Below are positions 6,775-13,345 of a stretch of 13,345 nt of DNA, in pieces. The position numbers were made by a program, and so were the translations under genes. The DNA lies in assembly GCA_035315685.1 (NCBI GenBank), contig DATFXR010000410.1:1-13345 (forward strand). Direction: 5' to 3'. The stretch is from QHWK01 sp035315685. Its GTDB lineage: Bacteria; Acidobacteriota; Vicinamibacteria; Vicinamibacterales; CAVVIG01. How positions within the stretch are numbered: the stretch's first letter is position 1; every line of letters begins with the position of its first letter. Under the pieces are notes generated by a model. That model did not search any database. It worked only from the letters and a program-made list of their open reading frames with translations, and had not been told where the DNA came from.

Positions 6775-8521
6775 AGTGCGCGAGCAATGCGTCCGCCAGC
6801 GCCTCGACCAGCGCGGCATCCGGTTTCGGCAGGTGTGCATGCATCGCGCGCCGTCCTGAGGCGTCGAGCGCGCCGAAATCGCCGACCGCCTGCGCGAGCT
6901 CGAGCATGCCGAAGGAAAACGGCTCACCAGGGATGGGGAGGTCCGGCTGCGGCGCCGCCGTGATCAGCAGGAACACGCCGCTGTTCGGCCCGCCTTTGTG
7001 GAGCTGTCCCGTCGAATGCAGGTAGCGGGGACCGTAGCCGAACATCGTCGCCGTGCGGGCCTTGTCGCGGACCGCGCCGCGGAATGCCCGGAGCGCCCGG
7101 CCGAGCGCCGCGTCGCCAGGCGCGAGATAGGCCAGCAGGGCGAAGTAGTCACACTCACGAAGGAGCGACAGGAACCGCTCCGGATCGCGTGTGCCGGTCG
7201 TCTTCACCGCCGCCGACACCGTCAGCGCGACGCCGTTCGCGAGCGTCCGATCGGCCGCCGCGATCGGCAGCCTGCCGCTCGACTTGAACTGCGTGAGCAG
7301 CGCGTTGGTCGCGTCCTTCGCCTGCTGCACGTTCGGCTGATCGAACGGATCGATGCCGAGCAGCGCACCAGCGACCGCCGTGGCGACTTCCCAACGCACG
7401 AATTCGGCGCCGAGCGCCAGCGGGCTTGCGAGGTCGATGTCCACGCGCGGTGCATCGGCGGCCGCAGGCCCGATCGCGGCATTCGTGTCCGTGTCGCCGA
7501 CGTTGACCCGGACGAACAAGCGGTCGTCGCCGTACTTCGACGGGTCGCCGATCGGCTCGCCGGCGATCGGCACGATACCCTCGCCCTGTTTCCCGGTGCT
7601 TTCGGCGATCAGCTGCTCGATCCACAGGCCGAACGCGTCGAGCACCGGGGGCACGACCAGCGTGAGCTTGTCGACGCCCGCGCCGGCGCCGCTGCCCATC
7701 GCGAGTCCCAGTGCGACGGCCGGGTTCTGCGTCGCCCCGCCAGACGAGGGATCCGCCGCGGCGAGCATCGCCAGACCCCAGCCGACGATCTCGCCGATGT
7801 CCTGTCCCATCAGCGCGGCCGGGACCATGCCAAAGAACGACAGGGCCGAGTAGCGCCCGCCGATATCAGCTGGATTCTCGAAGAGGTCGCGAAACCCTTC
7901 GCCTTTCGCGCGGCGCTGCAGTGCGGTGCCCGGATCCGTGATCGCGACGAAATGATCGGCCCATCGAGCTACACCCGAGTCGATCAACTGCTGCTGGTAA
8001 TGCGCGGCGAGCACATTTGGTTCGATCGTACCGCCGGACTTGCTCGCCAGGAGATAGAGTGTCGTCTTCGGCGGTGGATTCGTTCCGCGCACCGCCGCCG
8101 GATCGGTCGAGTCGAGCATGTGAAATCGTGGCCACCCCGGCGCGACGCCGATGACGGCGCGCAGAACCTCCGGCGCGAGGCTGGAGCCGCCCATGCCCAG
8201 CAGCACGACGTCGGTGAATCCGTCGCGCTTGACCGTGTCCGCGAACGTGCGCAGGCGATCGATCGAGTCGGCCATCAGCGTCGGGGAGCTCATCCAGCCG
8301 AGACGATCGGCGATCGTCTGCTGGACCGAGCTGTCGGCGCTCCACACGCTCGGATCCCGCCGCCAGAGTCCAGCCGCGGCACGTTCCGCGTCGCGCGACG
8401 TCTTATCGAGTGAGGCGGCCAGTCGTCCGGCAGTGAAACGCAGCGAGTCCTGAAGGCGAGCCCGCTTCTGCGCAACCTCGAGCGAGGGATATCGCGTCAG
8501 CAACTCCTGGGCGCTCTGCAT
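6773..8521 (-). CDS. pgi: Glucose-6-phosphate isomerase, of the type fused to transaldolase elsewhere
   Basis: This 582-aa cytoplasmic enzyme interconverts glucose 6-phosphate and fructose 6-phosphate. SIS-fold motifs are GMGGSSLAPEV (109-119), DSTDPAAV (137-144), the phosphate-binding SKSGGT (160-165), GGRYSALS (221-228), ESTGKQGEGI with the likely catalytic Glu (307-316), and LHSTGQLHKGGP (501-512). These variants match the Pgi half of bifunctional transaldolase/Pgi proteins, not the 550-aa E. coli enzyme. No transaldolase domain is present, and upstream DNA runs the other way. The ATG at 8521 (MQSAQELLTRYPSLE) is preferred over the open extension to 8905, which crosses the divergent promoter region and the neighbouring operon. 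No Shine-Dalgarno is seen; TATCCT lies 8 nt upstream. It is the first gene of the operon. Confidence 0.9.
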   Translation of the reverse strand: MQSAQELLTRYPSLEVAQKRARLQDSLRFTAGRLAASLDKTSRDAERAAAGLWRRDPSVWSADSSVQQTIADRLGWMSSPTLMADSIDRLRTFADTVKRDGFTDVVLLGMGGSSLAPEVLRAVIGVAPGWPRFHMLDSTDPAAVRGTNPPPKTTLYLLASKSGGTIEPNVLAAHYQQQLIDSGVARWADHFVAITDPGTALQRRAKGEGFRDLFENPADIGGRYSALSFFGMVPAALMGQDIGEIVGWGLAMLAAADPSSGGATQNPAVALGLAMGSGAGAGVDKLTLVVPPVLDAFGLWIEQLIAESTGKQGEGIVPIAGEPIGDPSKYGDDRLFVRVNVGDTDTNAAIGPAAADAPRVDIDLASPLALGAEFVRWEVATAVAGALLGIDPFDQPNVQQAKDATNALLTQFKSSGRLPIAAADRTLANGVALTVSAAVKTTGTRDPERFLSLLRECDYFALLAYLAPGDAALGRALRAFRGAVRDKARTATMFGYGPRYLHSTGQLHKGGPNSGVFLLITAAPQPDLPIPGEPFSFGMLELAQAVGDFGALDASGRRAMHAHLPKPDAALVEALADALLAH

Positions 8522-8650
8522 AAGCGGGTAGGATACTAGAAGTGGGAAGACGGAAGTGTGACGCGGCGCCTGGAGAAATAAGGAGGGCGTTGCAGCCCTG
8601 AGGGCTGCGCTCTTGTCATCTTGAACGCACGCGAACGAAGTCAGACGTGA
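8522..8650. other. Divergent intergenic region with hairpin
   Basis: These 129 bases separate pgi from the tesA operon and must hold both promoters. TATCCT (8535-8530, minus) is a possible -10 for pgi. No convincing rightward promoter is visible; TGTCAT (8614-8619) is a 4/6 match. A perfect 7-bp hairpin lies at 8592-8608 (GCAGCCC, loop TGA, GGGCTGC). The stretch TTGTCATCTTGAACGCACG that follows resembles a degenerate dispersed repeat of the GTCATCCTGAG type that I recall from many genomes. An AAGGAGG at 8580-8586 is not placed before any usable start. Confidence 0.5.
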
Positions 8651-8890
8651 ATGGCCAGAGGGTTCGAGAGCAAGGACGTCGAATTTCAGCAGGCGGAGGC
8701 GGCGCGTACACGAGCGCTCAGGCGTCAGATGACGCCCGAGGAGCGCGCCGCCGCTGAACGCCGCAGGACGATCGAGCTTGCCCTCGCGCGAGCGCGCGCC
8801 GACCTGACGGCGGCGCGCAGTGCGGCGCACAAACGGATGCTGGCCGACGCGATCGGAGCGCTCGAACAGCAGCTCGCCCGGATCAGATGA
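8651..8890 (+). CDS. Small helical conserved hypothetical protein, first gene of the tesA-ybbA-ybbP operon
   Basis: The 79-aa protein starts MARGFESKDVEFQQAEAART and is highly charged and almost entirely predicted helix, with no signal peptide, cysteine or membrane segment. Residues 28-79 look like a coiled coil or helical hairpin (MTPEERAAAERRRTIELA, then MLADAIGALEQQLARIR). From memory, Acidobacteriota have similar short proteins beginning MARGFESK, function unknown. The ATG follows directly on an in-frame TGA, so no longer form exists. The ribosome binding site is weak. The stop codon overlaps the tesA start as ATGA (8887-8890), so its translation should be coupled to tesA. Confidence 0.7.
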   Translation: MARGFESKDVEFQQAEAARTRALRRQMTPEERAAAERRRTIELALARARADLTAARSAAHKRMLADAIGALEQQLARIR

Positions 8891-9636
8891 ATACCCGGTT
8901 TCCATGCCTCGCCGTCGCGCTTGCCATCGGCGCGGGCGCAGCCACCTCGTGCGGACCTCGATCCGACGTCCCTGACACGCCGTCGCGTGCGTCGGCTCCG
9001 GCCGCGTCCGCTACCTCCCGCACGGCCTCGGGCGCTGCACCGGCACGCACCGAGAGGCCCGCCAGGTCGCGGCCGCGTATCGTGTTTCTCGGCGACAGCC
9101 TCACCGCGGGCCTCGGCCTCGCGCTGAGCGAATCGTATCCGTCGCTGGTGCAGCAACGGCTCGATGCGGCTGGTCTGAATTACGAAGTGGTCAACGCCGG
9201 GGTATCTGGCGACACGTCGGCCGGCGGACTTGCGCGCCTCGACTGGGCGCTGGACGGCGACGTCCGAATTCTCGTCGTCGCGCTCGGCGGCAACGATGCG
9301 CTGCGTGCGCTGCCGCCCGAGCAGCTCGAGCAGAATCTGGCGACGATCATCGAACGGGCGCAGACGCGCGGCATCAGCGTGGTGCTCGCGGGGATGGAAG
9401 CGCCTCCGAACTTCGGCCGCGACTACATCGTCTCGTTTCACAAGGTGTATCCGGAGCTGGCCAGCAGATATCACGTCAGGTTCGTGCCGTTTCTGCTGCA
9501 GGGCGTGGCCGGGAACGACGAGCTGAATCAGCGCGATGGCATCCATCCGACCGCGGAAGGCGCGCGGATTCTGGCGGACACCGTCTGGACGGTGCTGAAG
9601 CCGCTCGCCGAGGGGGAGAAGCGCTCCGGATCATGA
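8887..9636 (+). CDS. tesA: Exported SGNH/GDSL esterase, TesA (acyl-CoA thioesterase I / arylesterase) type
   Basis: The 249-aa enzyme hydrolyses acyl esters or thioesters. GDSLTAG (69-75) supplies nucleophile Ser71. SGDTS with Gly108 and GGND with Asn136 form the oxyanion hole, and RDGIHP gives Asp217 and His220. The order and spacing match TesA. The leader (1-22) is hydrophobic and ends AATSCG. Cys22 may be a lipobox cysteine, making this a lipoprotein, though -3 Ala is not ideal. An Ala/Ser/Pro/Arg-rich linker (about 25-63) precedes the catalytic domain, unlike the short E. coli form. It overlaps both neighbours by ATGA. Association with a YbbA/YbbP transporter fits the known neighbourhood of this family. 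Confidence 0.9.
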   Translation: MNTRFPCLAVALAIGAGAATSCGPRSDVPDTPSRASAPAASATSRTASGAAPARTERPARSRPRIVFLGDSLTAGLGLALSESYPSLVQQRLDAAGLNYEVVNAGVSGDTSAGGLARLDWALDGDVRILVVALGGNDALRALPPEQLEQNLATIIERAQTRGISVVLAGMEAPPNFGRDYIVSFHKVYPELASRYHVRFVPFLLQGVAGNDELNQRDGIHPTAEGARILADTVWTVLKPLAEGEKRSGS

Positions 9637-10352
9637 TCGAACTGCGCGAGGTGTCGAAAACCGTCATGAGCGGCAGCGAGCCGCTCACCATTCTTCATCC
9701 ACTGTCGCTCACGATTGCGCACGGCGAGTTCGTTGCGATCGTCGGACCGTCGGGCAGCGGGAAGTCGACGCTGCTCGGCCTGATCGCCGGCCTCGATGCA
9801 CCGACCTCCGGATCGGTGCTGATCGACTCGGTCGACATCACGCAGCTCGGCGAGGATGCGCTCGCGAAGCTGCGCGGCGAGAAGGTCGGGTTCGTGTTTC
9901 AGTTCTTTCATCTCATTCCGTCGCTCACCGCCTACGAGAACGTCGCCGTTCCCATGGAGATCGCCGGTGCCGGCGATGCGCGCGCCCGGGCGCAGCGGCT
10001 GCTCGAAGAAGTCGGGCTGACCGGCCGCGCGCATCATTACCCGTCGCAGCTGTCAGGAGGCGAGCAGCAGCGCGTCGCGCTCGCGCGCGCGTTGGCCAAC
10101 GACCCGAAGATCGTGCTGGCCGACGAACCGACCGGCAATCTGGACAGCGCCAACGGCCGCCACATCATGGAATTGCTCCGCGCGATCCATCAGACGCGCG
10201 GCACGACGATCGTCCTCGTGACCCACGATCGCGAGCTCGCCGACATGGCCGACGCGCATCTCGTCCTGCGCGATGGCCGCGTGGTCGAACGCACTCTGCA
10301 ACGCCGCGATCCCGTTCCGCTCGCTCAGGGCGAGCCGGTGCGGCCGCGATGA
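9633..10352 (+). CDS. ybbA: ABC transporter ATP-binding protein, YbbA/LolD/MacB family
   Basis: The 239-aa ATPase has Walker A GPSGSGKST (38-46), Q-loop Gln90, signature LSGGEQQR (140-147), Walker B IVLADEP (160-166) and H-loop His198 in LVTHD. The FQFFHLIPSLTAYENV segment is typical of the MacB/LolD class, which powers mechanotransmission permeases instead of classical import. It should form a dimer at the inner face of the membrane with the permease encoded next. Start and stop both lie in 4-nt ATGA overlaps. The symbol rests on gene order (next to tesA and a YbbP-like permease); by sequence alone LolD-like would be equally fair. Confidence 0.93.
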   Translation: MIELREVSKTVMSGSEPLTILHPLSLTIAHGEFVAIVGPSGSGKSTLLGLIAGLDAPTSGSVLIDSVDITQLGEDALAKLRGEKVGFVFQFFHLIPSLTAYENVAVPMEIAGAGDARARAQRLLEEVGLTGRAHHYPSQLSGGEQQRVALARALANDPKIVLADEPTGNLDSANGRHIMELLRAIHQTRGTTIVLVTHDRELADMADAHLVLRDGRVVERTLQRRDPVPLAQGEPVRPR

Positions 10353-12886
10353 TGTTCGTCGTCCGCATGGCGCTCCGTGAGACGCGCGCATCCTGGAAGC
10401 GTCTGCTGTTCTTCTTCGTGTGCATCGCCGTCGGCGTTGCCGCGATCGTGACGCTGCGCTCGGTGATTCAGAGCGTGCGCGACGTCTTCGGCAGTGAAGC
10501 CAAAGGCCTGCTGGCGGCCGACGTGTTGATTAGCACCAATCGCGAATGGCCGGCCGAGGCACGTGCCACGGTGGATCGACGGCTCGTCGAAGCCGGCAGC
10601 ACGGCGCTCACCGAGACGATCGAAACGCCGACCATGGTGCGGCCGGCGGACCGCTCGAAGGTGATCGCGAAGATGGCGGAACTGCGGGCGGTGCAGCCGG
10701 GCTATCCGCTGTACGGATCGGTGGTCCTGCAGGGCGCCGATCGCTATTCCTACGCGCTCCTTCAGAACCACGGCACGCTGGTACGGCCGGAACTGCTCAC
10801 CGCCCTCGGTGTGCAGGTTGGTGATCAGATCACCATCGGTCAGGCAGCGTTCACGATTCGCGGCGTGATCGCCAGCGAGCCGGGCCGGCGCGTCGGCGGC
10901 TTCAGCCTGGGTCCGCGCGTCATGATCGACTCCGCCGACCTGCCGTCGACAGGGCTGCTCAGTTTTGGCAGCCGCGCCGATCGGCGGCTTCACGCGAAGG
11001 TCCCTGACGACCGGATTGACGAGCTCGTTCGCACGCTCCGTGAGGACTTCAAGGGCGACTTCATCAACACGCGCTCGTATCGGTCCACTGAAGATCAGAT
11101 TGGGCGCGACTTCGATCGGGCGGAGAATTACCTGAGCCTGGTCGGGCTGATCATCGTCATCCTCGGCGGCATTGCCGTGTCGAGCGTGACACGTGTGTTC
11201 ATCCTGCAGAAGATCCGCAGCATTGCGGTGCTGAAATGCGTCGGGGCACGCAGCCTGCAGATCATCGCGGTCTACATCATGCAGGTGATGACGCTCGGCC
11301 TGGCCGGCAGCCTGCTCGGCGTCGTGATGGCCCGCGGCGTCATCGCGGCGATTCCGCTCGCGCTGGGCGCATCGACGTCTCTGCTCGCGCAGGCGCGCTA
11401 CGGCGTGACGTGGAGCGCGGCCGTGCAGGGGATCGGCATTGGCGTGCTCGTCTCGCTGCTGTTCTCGGTGGTGCCGCTGCTGCAGGTGCGCTTCATCAAA
11501 CCTTCGCTCCTGCTGCGCGATGAGACGGTCCGCCGTCGCGCCGACTGGCTGGCGATGGCGGCGGTGGTCGTCGTCTCGATTGCGCTCGTCGCGCTCACCG
11601 CGTGGCAGGCTGCCTCGCTCCGCGTCGGCATCGTCGTCTGTGCAGGGTTCGCCGGACTTGCCGTCGTGCTGCATTTCGCCGGCCGTGGCCTGGTCGCGCT
11701 GCTGGCGCCGTTGGCGAATTCGCGATCCTTTCCGCTGCGGCACGCGGTGCTTCACCTGTCGCGGCCGGGCAATCAGACGCGCGTCATCCTGCTCGCGGTC
11801 GGCCTCGGCGCCTTCTTCATCGTCGGCGTTCGATCGCTGCAGGCCAGCCTGCTGAGCGAGTTCTCGGTCCAGGTCGACGCCAACGCACCCGACATGTTCC
11901 TGCTCGACGTCCAGAAGCCGCAGGTCGAGGGCGTGCGTGCCTTTCTGGGCGACCGCTCGCACGGTGCCGGCGAGTTCCAACTGATCCCGGTGATGCGGGC
12001 GCGCGTGGTCGGCGTCGCCGGGCGGGAGACGACGCTCGATACCGCGGAAGACGTGCGGCGCAGCGGCATGTCGATCGGCCGCGAGTTCACGATTACCTAT
12101 CGCGATCACCTCGATGCCAACGAACGCGTCGTCGAGGGCCGGTTCTGGAACGGTCCTTCGGCCGAACTGGAAGTGTCGGTCGAGCGTGAGATCGCGACCC
12201 GCGCCCGGCTTCATGTCGGCGACACGATTCGGTTCGATATCCTCGGCCGGATCGTCGCGCCGAAGATCACCAGCGTCCGCGACGTGGAATGGCGCGAGTC
12301 GCGCAACGGCGGCTTCGTATTCGTGTTCAGGCCAGGGGTTCTCGACGAAGCGCCACAGACCTTTGTCGCGCCGCTCAAGGGACCGGTGACCGCGGCCGAG
12401 CGCGGACGCTTCCAGCACGACCTGGTCGAGCGGTTCCCGAACGTGTCGGTGATCGACTTCCACGAGATCCTCGAGACGATCCGCGACGTGATGTCGAAGG
12501 TGACGCTCGCGATTACGGTGGTCGGCGGGCTGGTGCTGTTCAGCGGCGCGCTGATTCTCATCGGGGCGGTCGCGATGACCAAGTTTCAGCGGGTCTACGA
12601 AGCGGCAGTCTTCAAGACGCTGGGCGCCAACACGCGCACGATTGCGCGCATGCTGCTGCTCGAGTATGGGGTTCTCGGATCGCTTGCCGGTGTCATCGGC
12701 TCGCTCGGCGCCGTCGTGCTCACCTGGGGCGTGAGCAACTACGCGCTCGAGATTCCATGGCGGATCTTCGCCGGTGAGCACTTCGCCGGGGTGATGCTGA
12801 CGTCGGCGCTGGTCGCCGCCATCGGGGTGCTCTCGAGCCTGGACGTTCTCCGCAACAAGCCTCTGGCGACGCTCAGAGCCGAGTAG
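10349..12886 (+). CDS. ybbP: Large ABC permease, YbbP-type (two FtsX/MacB-fold repeats)
   Basis: This 845-aa inner-membrane protein has one N-terminal helix (about 18-40), then an extracytoplasmic MacB_PCD-like region. A first FtsX domain starts near 262 (LSLVGLIIVILGGIAVSSV) and includes KIRSIAVLKCVGAR. Central membrane segments lie at about 400-452 and 477-498, followed by a second soluble region. A C-terminal FtsX domain starts near 718 with FKTLGANTRTIARMLLLEYG. About ten membrane segments and the duplicated layout match YbbP of E. coli (about 800 aa). Its transported substrate is not firmly established; a role with lipids or lipophilic compounds is suggested by the linked esterase (inference). 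ATGATG lies at the start; the first ATG overlaps the ATPase stop. Confidence 0.9.
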   Translation: MMFVVRMALRETRASWKRLLFFFVCIAVGVAAIVTLRSVIQSVRDVFGSEAKGLLAADVLISTNREWPAEARATVDRRLVEAGSTALTETIETPTMVRPADRSKVIAKMAELRAVQPGYPLYGSVVLQGADRYSYALLQNHGTLVRPELLTALGVQVGDQITIGQAAFTIRGVIASEPGRRVGGFSLGPRVMIDSADLPSTGLLSFGSRADRRLHAKVPDDRIDELVRTLREDFKGDFINTRSYRSTEDQIGRDFDRAENYLSLVGLIIVILGGIAVSSVTRVFILQKIRSIAVLKCVGARSLQIIAVYIMQVMTLGLAGSLLGVVMARGVIAAIPLALGASTSLLAQARYGVTWSAAVQGIGIGVLVSLLFSVVPLLQVRFIKPSLLLRDETVRRRADWLAMAAVVVVSIALVALTAWQAASLRVGIVVCAGFAGLAVVLHFAGRGLVALLAPLANSRSFPLRHAVLHLSRPGNQTRVILLAVGLGAFFIVGVRSLQASLLSEFSVQVDANAPDMFLLDVQKPQVEGVRAFLGDRSHGAGEFQLIPVMRARVVGVAGRETTLDTAEDVRRSGMSIGREFTITYRDHLDANERVVEGRFWNGPSAELEVSVEREIATRARLHVGDTIRFDILGRIVAPKITSVRDVEWRESRNGGFVFVFRPGVLDEAPQTFVAPLKGPVTAAERGRFQHDLVERFPNVSVIDFHEILETIRDVMSKVTLAITVVGGLVLFSGALILIGAVAMTKFQRVYEAAVFKTLGANTRTIARMLLLEYGVLGSLAGVIGSLGAVVLTWGVSNYALEIPWRIFAGEHFAGVMLTSALVAAIGVLSSLDVLRNKPLATLRAE

Positions 12887-12916
12887 CCGTCACGCTGCGA
12901 TCGCGTTCACGACGCG

Positions 12917-13158
12917 GAACCACAGAGACCACAGAGTCCGCGGAGGTTGAGCCGCTGAAAGCCGGCTGGGTGATCCTGCCGCGTCGCACCCGTCGCTTCG
13001 CGACGGAGCGAGCGTACCAAACGCACAGAAACGCAAACCTCAGAATCGAGCGGGCTTGCGTTTCTGAGCGTTTCGTACGCTCGCAGGACGGCCGGCGGAG
13101 CCGGCCGTGTGCGACGCGCGATTCGCCGTCTCTCCGTGCCTCTGTGTCTCCGTGGTTC
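12917..13158. repeat. Composite intergenic repeat with GAACCACAGAGACC-type arms
   Basis: The left arm begins GAACCACAGAGACCACAGAG (12917-12936). The reverse complement of the right arm begins GAACCACGGAGACACAGAGG (13158-13139). They match apart from a few substitutions and a one-base shift. AACCACGGAGACACAGAG words are, from memory, a widespread dispersed intergenic repeat in environmental bacteria. The arms enclose the three-hairpin core. Confidence 0.6.
12981..13117. repeat. Three-hairpin, multibranch palindromic core
   Basis: An outer 9-bp perfect stem (12981-12989 with 13109-13117) closes three hairpins in a row. H1 is CGTCGC-TTC-GCGACG (12991-13005). H2 has 29-nt arms, 13008-13036 and 13056-13084, that pair at 27 of 29 positions around a 19-nt loop. 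H3 is ACGGCCGGC-GGA-GCCGGCCGT (13088-13108), a perfect 9-bp stem. Only 1-3 nt separate the parts, so the fold resembles a cloverleaf. It is not a tRNA: arm lengths and conserved bases do not fit. Confidence 0.75.
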
Positions 13159-13208
13159 ATCCAACTCGGTTCACATCGCGGCACACTGGCTCCGCGCTCG
13201 GGTGGAGG

Positions 13209-13217
13209 TGCTATGAT
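13209..13217 (+). promoter_or_regulatory. Extended -10 promoter of the DksA-like gene
   Basis: TGCTATGAT combines the TGn extension with a 5/6 -10 hexamer (TATGAT, 13212-13217). No good -35 is seen, as is common with extended -10 promoters. Transcription would begin near 13224, leaving a short leader of about 15 nt before the ATG at 13239 and excluding the in-frame ATG at 13221. Confidence 0.6.
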
Positions 13218-13238
13218 GTGATGTTACGAGAGACCCCA

Positions 13239-13345
13239 ATGGACCAGCAGACATATAAGGATGCGCTCCTGAAGAAGCGCACTGAGATTCTTGGCACGGG
13301 CGGCATCAAACCGCTTCAGGCGTCGATGGAGAACAACACCCGCCA
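13239..13345 (+). CDS. DksA/TraR-family zinc-finger protein, N-terminal part (runs off right edge)
   Basis: Only 35 codons are visible: MDQQTYKDALLKKRTEILG, then GGIKPLQASMENNTR. The opening helix followed by the PLQASMENNTR segment matches short DksA/TraR-type C4 zinc-finger proteins that I recall from Acidobacteriota. Such proteins bind the RNA polymerase secondary channel and adjust transcription, often with ppGpp. The zinc finger would lie beyond the window, so this rests on the N-terminus alone. The ATG at 13239 is preferred because the in-frame ATG at 13221 precedes the expected transcription start. The ribosome binding site is weak (GAGAGA, 13228-13233). Confidence 0.7.
   Translation, partial: MDQQTYKDALLKKRTEILGTGGIKPLQASMENNTR

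Larger units (their letters stand above)
12887..13238. other. 352-bp non-coding region with composite palindromic element and promoter
   Basis: No gene is supported here. Open frames on both strands translate to repeat-like, composition-driven peptides. The region holds outer imperfect arms (12917-12946 and 13130-13158), a three-hairpin core (12981-13117) and, near the end, an extended -10 promoter for the DksA-like gene. No T-run terminator follows ybbP. Confidence 0.75.

Noticed and set aside
5866..6927. N-terminal extension of zwf through gnd
   Set aside because: The extra residues are Arg-rich out-of-frame gnd sequence; the Rossmann motif at residue 7 from GTG 5865 is the normal family start.
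6998..8413. 471-codon plus-strand frame opposite pgi
   Set aside because: Arg-rich shadow of pgi with no recognisable motif; the same holds for plus-strand frames at 4810-5898 and 5883-6776 opposite zwf and gnd.
8522..8905. N-terminal extension of pgi to 8905
   Set aside because: It would cross the divergent promoter region and the whole small gene at 8651-8890; the added residues show no Pgi homology.
10325..12781. 818-codon open frame on the minus strand opposite ybbP
   Set aside because: It mirrors the codon phase of the permease gene in high-GC DNA, its peptide is His/Arg/Asp-rich with no domain, and the plus-strand protein is clearly real.
12981..13117. tRNA-like cloverleaf
   Set aside because: Three hairpins and a closing stem look similar in outline, but arm and loop lengths and the lack of TPsiC/D-loop bases and CCA context rule out a tRNA.
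12873..13184. 103-codon minus-strand frame (MPRCEPSWMNHGDTEARRDG)
   Set aside because: It is a translation of the palindromic repeat element; such NHGDTEARRDG-type peptides recur wherever this repeat type occurs and are not genes.
13221..13238. Upstream in-frame ATG start of the DksA-like gene
   Set aside because: It lies 3 nt after the extended -10 hexamer, upstream of the expected transcription start.

Overview
The window is high-GC chromosomal DNA with tightly packed genes. The gene content points to an environmental Acidobacteriota, probably of the Vicinamibacteria type. The signs are a stand-alone Pgi of the transaldolase-Pgi class beside an OpcA-dependent Zwf, a secreted di-haem oxidoreductase, a DksA/TraR-like protein with a GGIKPLQASMENNTR start, and intergenic palindromic repeats of a kind I associate with that group. 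This assignment rests on recognition, not on a search. I see no phage, transposase, CRISPR array, tRNA or rRNA.

Left part (1-3424): a minus-strand TPR protein gene runs off the left edge. It is divergent from a plus-strand gene for an exported di-haem c-type cytochrome oxidoreductase (743-2038). That gene converges on, and overlaps by 9 nt, a small cysteine-rich conserved protein of unknown function (2030-2401, minus). A plus-strand gene for an exported Acidobacteria-type hypothetical protein follows (2473-3276). Its stop codon lies inside a tract of AATTAAG heptamers that leads into a 119-bp inverted-repeat element (3306-3424).

Middle (3425-8521, minus strand): one compact carbon-metabolism operon in the order pgi-gnd-zwf-opcA. 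Pgi interconverts glucose 6-phosphate and fructose 6-phosphate. Zwf with its assembly factor OpcA oxidises glucose 6-phosphate, and Gnd completes the oxidative pentose phosphate branch. No 6-phosphogluconolactonase gene is in the window. Junctions are 11 nt, a 4-nt GTGA overlap and a 16-nt overlap, which suggests translational coupling.

Right part (8651-12886, plus strand): a four-gene operon in which each junction is a 4-nt ATGA overlap. It encodes a 79-aa helical protein of unknown function, a TesA-like SGNH esterase/thioesterase with a signal or lipoprotein leader, a YbbA/LolD-type ABC ATPase and a large YbbP-type FtsX/MacB-fold permease. The esterase, ATPase and permease match the tesA/ybbA/ybbP neighbourhood of E. 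coli, where tesA is divergent. Here they are co-directional and coupled.

Between that operon and the start of a DksA/TraR-like zinc-finger gene at the right edge (13239 onward) lie 352 non-coding bases. They hold a composite palindromic element with three consecutive hairpins closed by an outer stem, then an extended -10 promoter. I found no clearly new multi-gene system. The most interesting unexplained signals are the two structured intergenic elements, the small gene locked to tesA-ybbA-ybbP, and the cysteine-rich unknown whose 3' end also encodes a strong hairpin.
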